From Carya illinoinensis (taxonomy: Eukaryota > Streptophyta > Magnoliopsida > Fagales > Juglandaceae), in NCBI RefSeq assembly GCF_018687715.1, contig NC_056756.1:33579980-33643979 (forward strand): a stretch of DNA of 64,000 nucleotides, read 5' to 3'. The position numbers and the translations under genes were made by a program. Position 1 is the first letter of the stretch, and each line of letters opens with the position of its first letter. The notes below the pieces were generated by a model. It ran no database searches. It was not told the origin of the DNA and saw only the letters and a list, made by a program, of their open reading frames with translations. Shown one piece after another: positions 25,201-37,279 of this stretch.

Positions 25201-28200
25201 GGCTTGGCACCCTCGTTGATTAAGGTTGGGGACATTGGTTTAAAGTCGTAAAATTTATTTTATATTTTTTTCAAATCTTTCCGATTTTTCTGATATTATA
25301 TTTATATAATTGTTGTAAGAGGATTTTAGAAATTATTACTAAAAAAAAAAAAGAGTGGAGACTGTGGGTCCCATAATCACATTGGGCCGCACGCGAAGGA
25401 AAGAAGGAAGGAAGGAAGGGTGTTGGGTAGCGTGAGGGTCGTGGGATTTATAAGACTGTGGTTGAAGGATTTATGGGTGGCCGTACCATCTTGTCGAACC
25501 TGACATATTGATGTTGTGGCTCTCTCAACTCTCATAGACTCATACTCACTGCCACTGACAACCGATGCAACCATACGATACTGGTGACTGGACCGACCCC
25601 TTTTTTTTTAAACTTTTTCTTTTTCTTTAGCCACCAAATAGGCGTGGCTCCTCCACTGTACCCTCTCATTTGGAGTCAAATCCTTGTCTCCTCGACTGCC
25701 CCTCCCTCCTACAAGTTTTTTGTGGGCCCCTCCCTTTCACTCCACGCCCTCTTCGATCTTTCTTGTCTTGCTTTACCATTGGTCGAAGATTTTATTAATG
25801 AGTTTTACTGCCTATAAAAACAGTCGCGTATTAATCTATATGTTAATATTGATTTATTTATATTTAAAATTTAAATTAACATTATTTTCATTAAAATCTA
25901 CTTTTTGATCAATCACATTATATTGATGTACAGATTAATACACAATTATGTTTATAATTATATTTTTCCTTTATTAATATAGAGTAACGGTATATATTGG
26001 CTACAAGTGTCTAAGAGAGTTAAGTTGAATTAAGATAAAAATTAAAAATTAATATAAAATATTATTTTTTAATATTATTATTATTTTGAGATTTAAAAAA
26101 ATTAAATTGTTTATTATATTTTGTATTCTAGTTTTAAAAAATTATAATAATTAGATGAGATGATACGGGGAGGTTTGGGGATAGAGTTGAGAATTTTGAG
26201 TTTGAGATGAGAGTTTAAAATATTATTTTTAGTAATATTATTGTTTTGGGATTTGAAAAAATTATATTGGAATTTGAAAAAGTTGAATTATTTATTATAT
26301 TTTGTATGAGAATTTGGAAAATGTGTAATGATGAGATGAGAATTTTAAATTTGAGATGAAAATTCTTTACCCCCAAAATAGGTTGAGAATCCAAATAATA
26401 GATAGATGTCTCTGTGTCATATTTTTTTTTTAAAATATGTGAAGTTTATTATTAAAAAATTATTTTTTTATATGAATTTTATATTTACTCATTATTTTTA
26501 AAAGGAGTGCGTGGTTCTTACGTATTTTATAACTGTAAATATTGTATCTCTATTTTTTAAATGCCGCAGAGTGTAAAGTTAAGATTTTGGATTCAAGACT
26601 TCGTATTTGATTTCATTTTAAACAATTAAACGAGCACTTAATTCAAAAAATTAAATTGATTGGAAGAAGTAAATTATTATATTTACAATCTATTGTAACA
26701 ATACTTAACCCAGCACATTTGAATGTCAGTAGATGCATTACATCATCATGTATTTTAGTATGAGAATGTGGTGAATAGGATATATAATACACTTTTGGAA
26801 TGGTATTTCTTTATAGTTCGTTTTCCTATTTAGCAAGTTTCTAAAGTCACCTCATTGTGGTATCTTTTGCTTTTCAACTTTGCCCTAACACACTATCTGT
26901 GTAAAATCTTCATATGCTACTATTCAGGTAGAATAAGCTTTCTACGACACCAATAAGCAAGTGGAGCTCACATAGAGCTGATCTTTGCAGTAGTGGAATT
27001 CAGAATCGCATGTTGTCTCTAGGATCCCTAGCCAAAGCCAAGACCTCATTCAATTTACTCAATCCAACCTAGTCAAAGCCAAGACCTCAATTTAAAAAAA
27101 TGTACTATAAAAACATTTTTAGAAGTTTAAAAAAGTCTCTTTTAAAAAAGAAAAAAAAAAAAGGTAATAAACCCAGATATCCGATTACGTACGAATTGGA
27201 ATTTTTGGAGCTTATCGGGGTGATTTTAAAACCCAGATTTGAATCCGGTTATGCCCAGCCAGCCGCCGGATCTAGTATTATACCAATAGTTTGAGGGGCC
27301 ATGCTAAAGTATTAAAATGTATTTATATTACAATAACTCGCCAAGTGAAACTTTACTGCATGTAAAATACTTTAGTTGCCAAAACAAAGATTTGGCCTCT
27401 AAGAAATCTTTTCTCTATATATTAAGCTTTCTGACCCCGTTATTTATTTATTTATTTATTTATTAATATTATATATTATTATTATTATTAATATAATTTT
27501 TTTTAATTTTTAATTTTAACAGAAACAATGTTAAAAGTTAAAACTATCTTTGACGTGCTTGTTTTGTGTAGGCGTATATTTATTAAATTTGGTCTTGGAT
27601 GGATTTCATTTGAATTTACATTGGCATGGACCAAAAAAAAAAAAAAAATCATATTTCATTTCTTTTGTAAGGAGATTGTCGTAACGGTTTATGCTTAATT
27701 GCTTGTGAGCATGCCATTTCTTGAGTTGGCTTTGAAATTAATGGCCAGATGAAGGTGCTGTATCATCTGACGAGGATCTTAGTGGAGGAGAGATGGAGGT
27801 TCAAGACGCCAAACCGAGGGGTGAAGACCGAGATCTCAAAGATAGGCTTCTACGGAAGTTTGGCAGTCACATTGGTACCTTGAAGCTGGAGTTCTCAAAG
27901 AAGAAGAAGAAAGGAAAGCTACCAAGAGAAGCAAGGCAAACATTGCTTGAGTGGTGGAATGTTCATTGTAAATGGCCATATCCAACGGTAAATCATCTCT
28001 TCAAATTCACGTTTATCAACCATGCAGTGTTGTGCACCTCATATTCATATTATAATTGCATAATCACAAGGCGGTTATGGCAGTAGCTATAAATTTCTGT
28101 TGGATGGCTTCACTTCGATTCAAAAACTCATAAATAATCGTGATCTACCTTTAGTCGGCAATGAACCTAAAAATATCATTGAGGGAGCCAGAGAGAATTT

Positions 28201-28546
28201 AGACTGGATCAATAGAAAAATTCAAGATTGTCCAGAATTTTGTATTCTTTATATCTTGGGGATGTTCCTCTCTTGTGCTTCGTTTCTTGAATGGACGTAG
28301 TGTAGGGAGATTTTGTGTCGGGCATTAGTTCACATACTTTTTAGGCAGAGTCTGATGACCATAATTTGCTTTTGCATGAACATTCAGGAAGCTGATAAGA
28401 TTGCGCTGGCTGAATCAACAGGCCTAGATCAGAAGCAGATTAACAATTGGTTCATAAATCAAAGAAAGAGACATTGGAAACCATCTGAGAATATGCAATT
28501 TGCTGTTATGGATAATCTTTCAGGACAACTCTTTGCAGATGACTGA
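19218..28546 (+). CDS. KNAT2/KNAT6: Class I KNOX homeobox transcription factor (KNAT2/KNAT6 group)
   Basis: TALE homeodomain protein that acts in the nucleus, normally as a heterodimer with BELL proteins. Class I members maintain meristems and set organ boundaries. Exons: 19218-19535, 20142-20261, 20390-20525, 27749-27987 and 28388-28546, giving 323 residues, close to the usual length of KNAT2/6 proteins. All introns are GT-AG. The start (MDDFYGLNS...) matches the subgroup N-terminus, including the MSPENLI motif at 21-27. Domains: KNOX1 about 82-125, KNOX2 about 140-187, ELK about 220-241 (begins [11 protein letters not shown]), homeodomain about 242-304 with the PYP loop at 268-270 and helix 3 [13 protein letters not shown] at 289-301. 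Exon 3 has an alternative in-frame donor at 20502, which would remove 8 residues. The ELK is encoded in exon 4, after the large intron typical of class I genes. No disabling change is seen. KNAT2 and KNAT6 cannot be told apart here. Confidence 0.93.
20529..20592. repeat. CT tract followed by CA tract in KNOX intron 3
   Basis: A (TC)n tract with one interruption runs straight into (CA)n with a GA interruption, beginning a few bases after the exon 3 donor. A second CT-rich stretch lies at about 20818-20852. The open frames here in several registers are composition artefacts. Confidence 0.85.
22131..22337. mobile_element. MITE with long terminal inverted repeats in KNOX intron 3
   Basis: The left arm (about 22131-22187) and right arm (about 22277-22337) are imperfect reverse complements over more than 50 bp. 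Shared cores are GCCCTCCAAAT and CCAAAAGTGCCC on the left, and GGGCACTTTTGG and ATTTGGAGGGC on the right. The spacer is about 90 bp of AT-rich DNA. Total about 207 bp, with no coding. A target-site duplication could not be fixed by eye. Confidence 0.75.
22376..22443. repeat. Short tandem duplication (about 38-bp period)
   Basis: The words AATTAGTTTATATCTTTTC and AAGATGATTT occur in order twice, about 38 bp apart, right after the long-TIR MITE. Confidence 0.8.
22582..22605. repeat. (CT)12 tract in KNOX intron 3
   Basis: An uninterrupted run of 12 CT units. GA/TC repeats of eight or more units are the binding sites of plant BBR/BPC proteins, first described for an intron of the barley KNOX gene Bkn3. 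Function here is inferred only. Confidence 0.85.
24590..25800. promoter_or_regulatory. GC-richer, repeat-poor block in KNOX intron 3
   Basis: This block stands out from the AT-rich intron. It has a GC-rich core at about 24785-24910 with an (AG)7 run at 24881-24894, and another GC-richer part at about 25360-25580 that includes GGATTTATAAG. Reading frames are short, overlap on both strands and have no domain, so I do not call a gene. It is a candidate conserved regulatory block. Confidence 0.3.
25985..26400 (-). mobile_element. MITE family 2, two adjacent copies in KNOX intron 3
   Basis: Two blocks (about 25985-26160 and 26165-26400) carry the reverse complement of the family-2 words: 'AATATTATTATTATTTTGAG', 'TGTTTATTATATTTTGT' and 'GATGAGATGA'. 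The second block is a diverged copy of the first, so this is a tandem or nested insertion. Confidence 0.5.
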
Positions 28547-29500
28547 CGTATGTACGTGCATGTATGTACATACACAAATGTCTTTCCTGACTATTAATGC
28601 ATGCTTGTGTTGGTTTCATGTATATTCTGAAAGGGAAACTTGGCTGATATTGATATGTTTTGATTTCCTAGCACAGAAAAAAAAAATAATAATAATTGCA
28701 TTTCTCGTCATGTAAATTTGGAAGTTGACCGACAACGACATAATGGAAATGCTCACATAGTTTTGGATGACTAGGTTGACTGGTCCCCCCAGCTTGGCTT
28801 GCCTTGGCATGTATGTGATCTATCTTAAATTTTGAGTACTTATTTCACAAGTTGATCCTTCTAGAGATTTGATTCAAGGCGAGTCAAGAAAGGGAAGGAA
28901 TTTGGTGAAGGAAACCCTGGAAAGATATACTTAGAGATCTTGTACGAGCATCATGGTGTGTTTTGGGCAAAGTTTTAAATTTTGTATTGAACCATACTGT
29001 TGATTATTTTTCGTATTGGAACAGTGATTGGTACAAAAAATATATCTGTTTGTACTGGATCAAATACCTACATTACCGGTGTGTTTTGTTCAATACTGAT
29101 CAGTTTCAATTCATCGGCCAAAATTAGTGAATTTTTATGTTTTGATTTTTTTATGATTTTCATTTCACTTTTTACATCTAAAGACTTTTTAATTTTTTTA
29201 AATTCTCTTTTCTTGATAACTAAAAGTTAAATCCCAACTATTCTTTTTGTGACAAAGATGAGTGATTATTTTATTTAAATAGTTGGATTGAGAATTTAAA
29301 ATTATTATTGAGTTTTATAAATATGTGTTTTAACTTTTTAAAAATTGTATTGATATTATTTTGAAATATATTTTATACATATATAATTAATTTATTATGT
29401 ATAGATTTTCTTGAAATGATATCGGTATTGAAATATTTTGTTCTAATACCTTAACCAAAAGGACCACCACAATAGCATTCAAAATCAAAGCTTTTTGGTT

Positions 29501-29584
29501 TTGGATTTCACTTTTTTAACTATTTAATTCGTGTGGTTCATTTTGGATTTCACTTTTTTAACTATTTAATTCGTGTGGTTCATT
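29501..29584. repeat. Perfect 42-bp tandem duplication
   Basis: Positions 29501-29542 and 29543-29584 are identical, so the duplication is recent. Confidence 0.95.
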
Positions 29585-31212
29585 AGTAGTTGTAGTAGTG
29601 TTAAAAGAATCCGATGGATTTATTTAAAAGTAAAGGTGATTAAACTTTCGTAAAAGGCTTACACGAAGAAGCCTGAGGATATTATTATATGAGAAATGAT
29701 ATTTGTAATTATAGAGTACATAAGTGATACATATTTAAAAAATAAATAAATAAATATAAGATTTATATAAAAGAATTAATTTTTTAATAATAAATTTTGT
29801 TTTTTTTTAAAAGGAGTACATGACACTATTACAATTTATAACTGTAGTAACATCAATAGTAATCTCCTTTATTTCAGTATTTTTAATATAGTTTTTAAAG
29901 TTCAGTAGACGTAATCTTGCCCAATATGTTGTCTGGAATAATTAAATTGTTAGTGCTACTTAGTCAAGCACTTGAGGTGAAAATCGAAGGGTTTTCTCTT
30001 TTCAATTATATGAAAAGGAGTGGCAATGTTTTCATCTATTAGAGTAGAGGAAAGGTCGCGAAATCGAAAAGTTTACATCACAGAATATGAAAGGTTTTTC
30101 TTCAACAAAAAGAAGTAAAATGTTGAGAAATCTAAAGATTTCTAATAAGAAAGAATAAATAAACAAAAATTCTATGTGCAGTTATTTTTAGGTATTCTTT
30201 CAGTGATATAATTAGTAGTATATTAAAAAAAATTAATTCAGACAAGTGTCTAATAGTCTAATGGCTTTATAGCATATGTCTCATATCTCTAAATAGAAAA
30301 TTTAGATTCGAAACTCTAAAAAAATATAAAAAAAAAAATAATTATAATAAAATTTATCAAAATAGTTAATGATGTGAACCATTCCTTACATTGCTTTGGC
30401 TTTTAAGCAACCGAATCCTATTGCAAAATGAAAACAGTGGCGCAGTTGGTAGCAGTAAAGCAATGTACAGCACGATGAGTTTCAACATCTGAAATAACAA
30501 TCATCAGGAATGCTGAACCAGATGACTTTCATGTATACGACAGTGATCACAAGAAAAGATAGAATGGGTAGAAAATCTCTTAACATGCTTATATACTTCT
30601 ATAATAAGCAAATCTTCCTCTTGGTTTCTCATTTGTTGTGAATGGGATTGTGTTGTGATATAATAATGCTGTGTGATATCCAGCATTCGATTTTTCTCTA
30701 GTGGGAGTTTCTCTGCTATCAAATGTCATTATTGGGGTCGTAGACGATTTTAAGAATGTCACTCACTTTTAGATAGATGACTCGACTCATGACAATTAGT
30801 TTCAGAGAAAGAAGGCATCACGTGAGTTTGAATCACGAATGAAGTGACCTATAACCTGAGATTAAAATATCTTATTATTATAAATGGACATTGTGTATAC
30901 AAATAGGTTAGTGAAATCACCGTTACGAATTATTTTAAGTCTTGGACGAGTTTATTTATGATCTTAAGGCTCCAAAAATTTTAATAAAATCAAATATTTA
31001 AGAAAATTTGATCAATGGTTAGGCTGGTAATTGTTAATGCTAATTTGGAAAAGCTTGAGCATGAGGATCACAACAACACTGTATCACCGACGTCTCAAGG
31101 AATAATTTCTTAACTAGGCAATACTTTGGAACGGCGATAATATCATAATACCATGTTTTTACAATGCTAAAATTTTAAGAATGTCAAGAGAAGTGGATGT
31201 CCCATTTAGGTT

Positions 31213-31400
31213 AGAGTTGATCTCAATTTATCTTGTTTAATCATTATAATTTTTATAAATTTTTACACAAAATGTAGTAAATAATTCAACATTTTCAAAT
31301 TCTAAAATAAAAATAATATTAAAAAATAATCTTTTATTTTGATATTAAATCATTTTATCTCAACTCACTTAAAATTTTTTCCAAAAAATGATAAAACAAC
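31213..31400. mobile_element. MITE family 2, copy upstream of the Copia element
   Basis: Same order of words as the copies at 9.45 and 13.69 kb ('TTACACAAAATGTAGTAAAT', 'AAAATAAAAATAATATTAA', and 'CATTTTATCTCAACTCAC' at the end). Confidence 0.5.
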
Positions 31401-31613
31401 TCCTTTATAATTTTTCTACAATCTTCGTATAAAACAATATTTTTTAAAATATTTTATTTGAAATATGATTTTGATTTGATATGTTTGAGTTTTTTAAAAA
31501 AATATTTTTTATTTATAAGATATAAATAAAATGCAGTTAAATTATAACTACAGATTTCCATTATGCACGGCAGGTTTCCATTAAATATTTAAAACGTTGT
31601 CGGCGGATAAAAG

Positions 31614-32921
31614 TGTTGAATCCAAGGTTTTAAATTTTGTGTAATTACATATCAACATATGAATTTTGATGATAACAAATAAATTCAAAGAATAAAAGAG
31701 TCTCAAACTCAAGTTGTCTACACAATAGAGTTAAGCACATCAAAGAAATAAGCATGATCAAGAAAGGGACAAGTTCACATTAAAGTTATAGAGTGATGTT
31801 GTAAATCTCTTAAAAATTCGAAATTAGGATTAAGGCTTAAAATTAATATTTTATCATAAATAAAATACATTTTCAACATATGCATTTTGAAAATTATGAA
31901 AGATTATTAATTGTCATCTTTCACATGTGCATTACATGATTAAAGGTTTGAACTTTAAAAATATTAAAAATGATTGATTATCATCTTTCACATGTGCATG
32001 TTTTATTTGAATATTTTCAAAAGTGATTGATTTTTTTTATTTATGCAAAATGTAGATATTTTTGTTTGAAAAATTTGAAAAGTAAAGTGTGCTCCTTTTG
32101 TCATATGCAAAAAGTAAAAAGATTAGGTTAGAAATATTTGAAAAGTAAAGTGTGCTCCTTTTGTCATATGCCAAAAGTAAAAGATTGGGTCTGAAATTTT
32201 TGAAAAATGAATGATATTGTCTTGACAATTGAAAAAGAAGAACTTTTTATTTGAATTTTTTGAAAAACTGAACGATATTGTTTTTGACATGTGAATCTTT
32301 TTAAATTTGAATATGAAGTCTTATATGCCTATAAATAGATCATTTGAGAGTTTCACATTTACAACATCAAGAGCATACAACATTCATTCAAAACTTCCAT
32401 TCTCTCTTCTCTAAGCATTGAGCCTTAAGTCTTGTTCATTTGAGAGAAATATAGTTTGCGCTGTATTATTCTTATTTCACTCATTGGAGAGTGTTTTATG
32501 ATATAACCTACCCACTATTAACTATTGTATCAATAAAAGGGTGTGTATAACCCTTGTACGTGTAGAAAGTGTTTTACACAGGAAATAGTTGAATCAGCAT
32601 GTGTAAGGTGATTGCAAGCGTAGATAGTGTTTTACACGGATCCTTTTTAGCGATATTGTTCAAAGATGTAATAGGTTTCTATCTCCACCTGAAGGAGGTT
32701 GAATAGTGAATTTGAGAATCCTCAATGGGTAGCTTAAAGCGAGAACGTAGACAATAGAGCCGAACCTCGTTAACATACTAAGTTTGCTTCTCTCTTACCC
32801 TTACTCTTTATATTTATTGTTGTTTTGTATTTTTTTTATATTTTATATTTAATTTATAATTGTTATTTTTTTTAAATACAACTCAATTCACCTTCCTCTT
32901 GTGTTAGTCATCTGGACAACA
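31614..32921 (+). repeat. 5' LTR of the Copia element
   Basis: 1308 bp, with TGTTG...CAACA ends. It matches the interrupted 3' LTR throughout, with scattered substitutions. An internal near-duplicate of about 60 bp (GAAAAGTAAAGTGTGCTCC at about 32078 and 32139) is present in both LTRs. The short - strand ORF inside it is a composition artefact. Confidence 0.93.
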
Positions 32922-32923
32922 AT

Positions 32924-32935
32924 TGGTATAGAGCT
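32924..32935 (+). other. Primer-binding site of the Copia element
   Basis: TGGTATAGAGC, two bases after the LTR end, matches the usual Copia PBS complementary to the 3' end of initiator Met-tRNA (TGGTATCAGAGC) with one base missing. Confidence 0.8.
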
Positions 32936-32979
32936 GAGAGCTCTGTTATAAGATTAACTATCTTTTGAGTTAAGATCTT

Positions 32980-34310
32980 ATGGCTAACATTGCAGCTTCA
33001 TTTGGTGAAGGTCAATCTAGCAGTAGGCCTCAACTCTTTTGTGGAGACAATTACTCATTCTGGAAAGTTAGAATATGAATATTCCTTCAGGCTCAAGGTC
33101 GAGAAATCTGGAAATGCATTGTAAATGGACCTTATATTCCAACAAAAGTGGTTGATAGAATAAAGGTAAAAAAGGAAGAATAAGAGTTTGATCGTGAAGA
33201 CGATAGATTTTATACTTTGAATTTAACTACAATAAATTTATTATTTATGTTCTCAATGGAAATGAGTTTAATAGAATAATGACTTATTTTACGGTAACAG
33301 AAATTTGAGATAACTTGGAAGTTACTTATGAAAGAATTTCGCAAATCAAGGAATCAAAAATTTGTATTCTTACTCATGAATATGAAATGTTTAAGCTGAA
33401 TGATGATGAATCTATTTCTAGTATGCACACTCGTTTTACTAACATTATAAACAGCTTGACAGCTCTTGACAAAATTTATTTTGAGGTGGAGATAGTAAGA
33501 AAAATTCTCAACTCTCTACCAAAAGTTGGGAATCAAAAGTGACAGCGACTATTGAAGTTAGAGATCTCAAGAAGCTCAAAGTGAATAAACTTATCGGGTC
33601 ACTTATTACCCATGAGTACACATTAAAAAGAGGAGAAGAAGAAGGAAAGCCAAAGAAGAGTTTGGCACTTAAAGCTGTTCCTCATAAAAGTGAAAGTAAT
33701 GAAGATGGGGAAAATGATGACAAAGATGAAAAAGTTACGATGATAACAAGAAAAATTTAGATGTTCTTAAAAAAAAATAAAACTCCTCTAAGAAAATCTT
33801 TCAAAAAGTTTTCCAATAAAAATTCAGGTAAAAATGATACTTTAATTTGTTATAAATGCAATAAGCCTAGTCATATCAAGTCAGATTATCTTCTGCTAAA
33901 GAAAAATCAAAACAATGGTAACAAAGCAATGAAAGCTACATGGGATAATGATTTAAGTAGCTCAGATGGTGAAGCAAGCAATGCAGAATCAGCAAATCTT
34001 TGTCTTATGGCTAAATATGACATTGAGCTAACAAATCTTGATAATATTGAAGATCCTTCATATGAAGAATTGTAAAATATTTTAGAAGAAATATATGAAA
34101 AACTTGAAAAATTGGGTATCAAGTATACTGCTTTAAAAAAGAAAAATTCTTTTTTAACAAATGAAATTGATATTTTAAGAAAAGAAAGTATCATTTTGAA
34201 AGATGAAAATCTTGAGTTGAAGAAGAAGAAAACTGATTTAGAAAATATTGTTGAAAACTTTACGAATGGAAAAAGAAATTTTGAAAAACTTCTTAGTAGT
34301 TAAACATGTG
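32980..34310 (+). pseudogene. Copia gag relic
   Basis: Starts ATGGCTAACATTGC. A UBN2-type gag follows (a YSFWKVRI-like stretch, then a stop, at about 33056-33080). A CCHC zinc knuckle is recognisable at about 33848 (CYKCNKPSHIKSD), but the last Cys is replaced by Tyr. A Lys/Glu-rich coiled-coil-like part follows at 34080-34300. Broken by several stops and at least two frame changes. Confidence 0.8.
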
Positions 34311-34639
34311 TTTTTGACAAGGCACGCTTGGGATATATGCCAAAACAAAAATACAAATCTTATAAATACTTCTTTGAGAATCCTTCTACATCAAAGTCTG
34401 ATATTCAAAATTTTTTTTATAAAAATAATTTTGTCAAAAAAAGATATTATTATAATCATTCAAGTTTTTCATATATGTCTCATGCTATTTGTAATTTTTG
34501 TAATAGAAATTGTCATAATTATCATACTTGTCTTATTAGAAGAAAGCATACAATGACTATTAGGGTCATATGGGTTCCTAAAAATTTTGTTTCTTTTAAT
34601 ACTAATAAATAAAGGACCCAAAGAATTTAGGTACCAAAA

Positions 34640-34925
34640 AAAATATTTTAATTGTTTTTACAGGTATGCATGAAGTCCTCCACAAATAAAAAATAAATAT
34701 TTTTAGATAGTGGATAGTCAAGACACATGACGGGAGATAAAACTAAATTATTTGATCTTAGATTTAAAGAAGAAGGACACGTGATATTTGGAGACAACTC
34801 GAAAGGGAAGATCTTAGGAATAGGTAAAATTGGTAATGAATCTTCTATCATAATTGAATATGTTCTACTTGTTGAAGGTCTAAAACATAATCTTTTGAGT
34901 ATAAGTCAATTATGTGATAAATGAT
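34640..34925 (+). pseudogene. Copia aspartic protease relic
   Basis: The catalytic Asp-Ser-Gly triad is preserved near 34700 (LDSG, then an in-frame stop, then SRHMTGD). The domain continues to about 34920 with HNLLSISQL. The in-frame stop right after the active site abolishes function. Confidence 0.8.
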
Positions 34926-35074
34926 TTACAATTACTTTCAAAATAGATAAATGCATTATTTTGAATGATTATAATTGTAATATTTGTTTTATTGCTTTTA
35001 GAAGCAACAATGTTTATATAATTGATTTTGAAGAAATTACCTCACAAGATGCTATTTATTTTTCAGCTCAAAAT

Positions 35075-35995
35075 GAAACTAGTTGGCTATAACATAGAAG
35101 ACTAGGTCATGCCAACATGGAACTTATTTCCAAATTTTCAAAAAATGGTCTTGCGAGAGGTTTACAAAAAAAAAATTCTTAAAGATAAAATTTGTGATGC
35201 ATGCCAATTTGGTAAATAAACAAAAACTTCTTTTAAAACCAAGAAATATATTTTCACTACTAGACCATTGCAACTGATACACATGGATCTTTTTGGACTA
35301 AATAGAGTTGTAAATCTAGGATGAAAATATTATGCATTTATTATTGTTGATGATTTTTCTAGATATACTTAGGTCATCTTTCTTGCTCATAAAGATGAGA
35401 CACATAATGTTTTTACCAAGTTATATAAGAGAATTCAAAATAAAAATGGCTATACTATTTCAAGTATCCAAAGTGATAAGGGAAAAGAGTTTGTTAATAA
35501 AAATATTGAAACATTTTGTGATGAAAATGATTTTGGGTATAATTTTTCTGCTTCTTGAACTCATCAACAAAATGGGGTAGTAGAGAGGAAAAATAGATAT
35601 TTTCAAGAAATGGCAAGAATAATGCTAAATGAGAACAACTTGTCTAGTTATTTTTAGGCCGAAGTGGTAAGTACTACATGTTATGTTATAAATAAAGTTA
35701 TGCTAAGATCTAAGTTAGATAAAACCCCTTATGAGCTTTAGAATGAGAAAAAACTCAACATTGGTTACTTTCATGTATTTGGATGCAAATGTTTTATTTT
35801 GAATGACAGAGATAATTTAGGCAAGTTTGATGCAAAATCTGATAAATGTATCTTTTTTGGGTATTCTACTAATAATAAAGCTTATAGAATATTCAATAAA
35901 AAGACTTTGACTGTACAAGAATCTATACATGTAGTATTTGATGAATCTAATTCTCTACTCTCTAAGAAATTTACTGATGAAGAAACATAAGGTAT
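35075..35995 (+). pseudogene. Copia integrase relic (GAG_pre-integrase and rve)
   Basis: The zinc-binding part shows HRRLGHAN near 35093 and CDACQFGK near 35197. The catalytic core shows HMDLFG near 35280, DDFSRYT near 35350 and SDKGKEFV near 35473, followed by THQQNGVVERKN. Stops replace conserved residues at 35090, 35370, 35556, 35655 and 35739, and there is a frameshift near 35170. Confidence 0.85.
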
Positions 35996-36229
35996 AAATA
36001 ATATGGAAAATCTCAATCTCAACAAAGAGAATACAATAGAGGAAGTTCAACATGGAAACATAGGAAAGATCATCAAAATTTAATACAAGATGCAACCAAA
36101 CAGTAAAAATTTGTGAAAGATCATCCAGTGGAATAAATTTTGGGAGAACATTCACGAGGTGTAAGTACTTGATCATCTTTTAGAAATATTTGCAATCATA
36201 CTGTTTTTCTAACTCAGATTGAATAAAAA

Positions 36230-37175
36230 AATATTGATGAAATACTTCTTGATGAATCTTGGATTCTTGCTATGCAAGAAGAGTTGAATCAATTTGAAAG
36301 AAATAATATTTAGACACTTGTTGATAGACTCAAAAATCATACTATTATTGAAACAAAATAGGTTTTTAAAAATAAGAAAGATGAGTCCAGAGTCATTATT
36401 AGAAATAAGGCTCGACTTGTAGCCCAATGTTTCAATCAAGAAGAAGTAATCGATTATGATAAGATATATGCACCAGTCGCAAGATTAGAAACTATTCGAA
36501 TGCTACTTGCATATGCTTGTTATAAAGATTTCAAACTTTTTCAAATAGATGTTAAAAGTGTTTTTTTAAATGGTTTTATAAATAAAGAGATATATGTTGA
36601 GCAACTTCCAAGTTTTGAAAATCATATTTTCCCAAATCATGTTTTCAAACTCACAAAAGCACTATATGGATTAAAACAAACTCCTAGAGCTTGGTACGAG
36701 AGACTCAGTGGTTTCTTGATTGAAAAAGGTTTTTCAAGAGGAAAAATCGATACAACTCTTTTCATTAAATATGAAAATGATGATATTCTTTTGATTCAGA
36801 TTTATGTTGATGACATAATATTTAGTGCTACTAATGAAAATATGTGCTAAGTTTTTGTTAAGACTATGCAGGAAGAATTTGAAATGAGCATGATGGAAGA
36901 ACTTACATTCTTTCTCGGATTGCAAATTAAGCAAGTAAAAAATGGGACATTAATCAATCAATTAAAATATATTAAGGAATTATTGAAGAAGTTTGAGATG
37001 GAAGGTGCTAAGGAAATTGGAACACCAATGAGTCCATCAACTAAACTTGATAAAGATGAAATCGGTAAGATAGTTGACTCGAATGTATATCGAGGTATGA
37101 TTGGTAACTTATTGTATTTGACAGCCAGTAGACTAGATATTATGTTTAGTGTATGCTTATGTGCACGCTTTTAAT
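36230..37175 (+). pseudogene. Copia reverse transcriptase relic (RVT_2)
   Basis: Motifs in order: NKARLVAQ near 36407, the first catalytic Asp in FQIDVKSVFLNG near 36540, LYGLKQTPRAWYERL near 36662, and the catalytic YVDD near 36804. Stops at 36311 and 36359 lie at positions that are Trp in working copies, and another stop lies at 36848. FFLGLQIKQ and GTPMSPSTKLDKDE follow near 36910 and 37020. Confidence 0.88.
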
Positions 37176-37279
37176 CATCTCCAAAAGAATCTCATTTAAT
37201 TACCGTTAAGCGCATTGTTAGATATTCTAGTGGTACAATTAACTTAGGGTTATGCTACCCTAAACACACATCTTTCGAT

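Larger units (their letters stand above)
20526..27748 (+). other. Large third intron of the KNOX gene (7.2 kb)
   Basis: Donor GTCGGT at 20526, acceptor ending GGCCAG at 27748. It separates the KNOX2 exon from the ELK/homeobox exons. It contains CT and CA tracts near its 5' end, a long-TIR MITE, a (CT)12 run, a GC-richer block at about 24.6-25.8 kb and family-2 MITE sequence at 26.0-26.4 kb. No foreign gene was recognised inside it. Confidence 0.85.
28547..31613. other. Intergenic between KNOX and the Copia element
   Basis: Presumably begins with the KNOX 3' UTR. About 28970-29460 is a degenerate non-coding repeat whose 'ATTGGAACAG...GGTA' style recurs near 43.3-44.1 kb and 51.95-52.1 kb. About 29690-29850 belongs to the small AT-rich family seen at 7.4, 17.1 and 26.4 kb. 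31213-31400 is a family-2 MITE. A 72-codon - strand ORF at 30504-30722 looks protein-like but matches no family I recognise. Confidence 0.45.

Noticed and set aside
35085..36365. Reassigned stop codons (TAG read as Trp) in the Copia pol
   Set aside because: The host genes in the window use the standard code, and the element also has frameshifts. Decay by deamination explains the stops.
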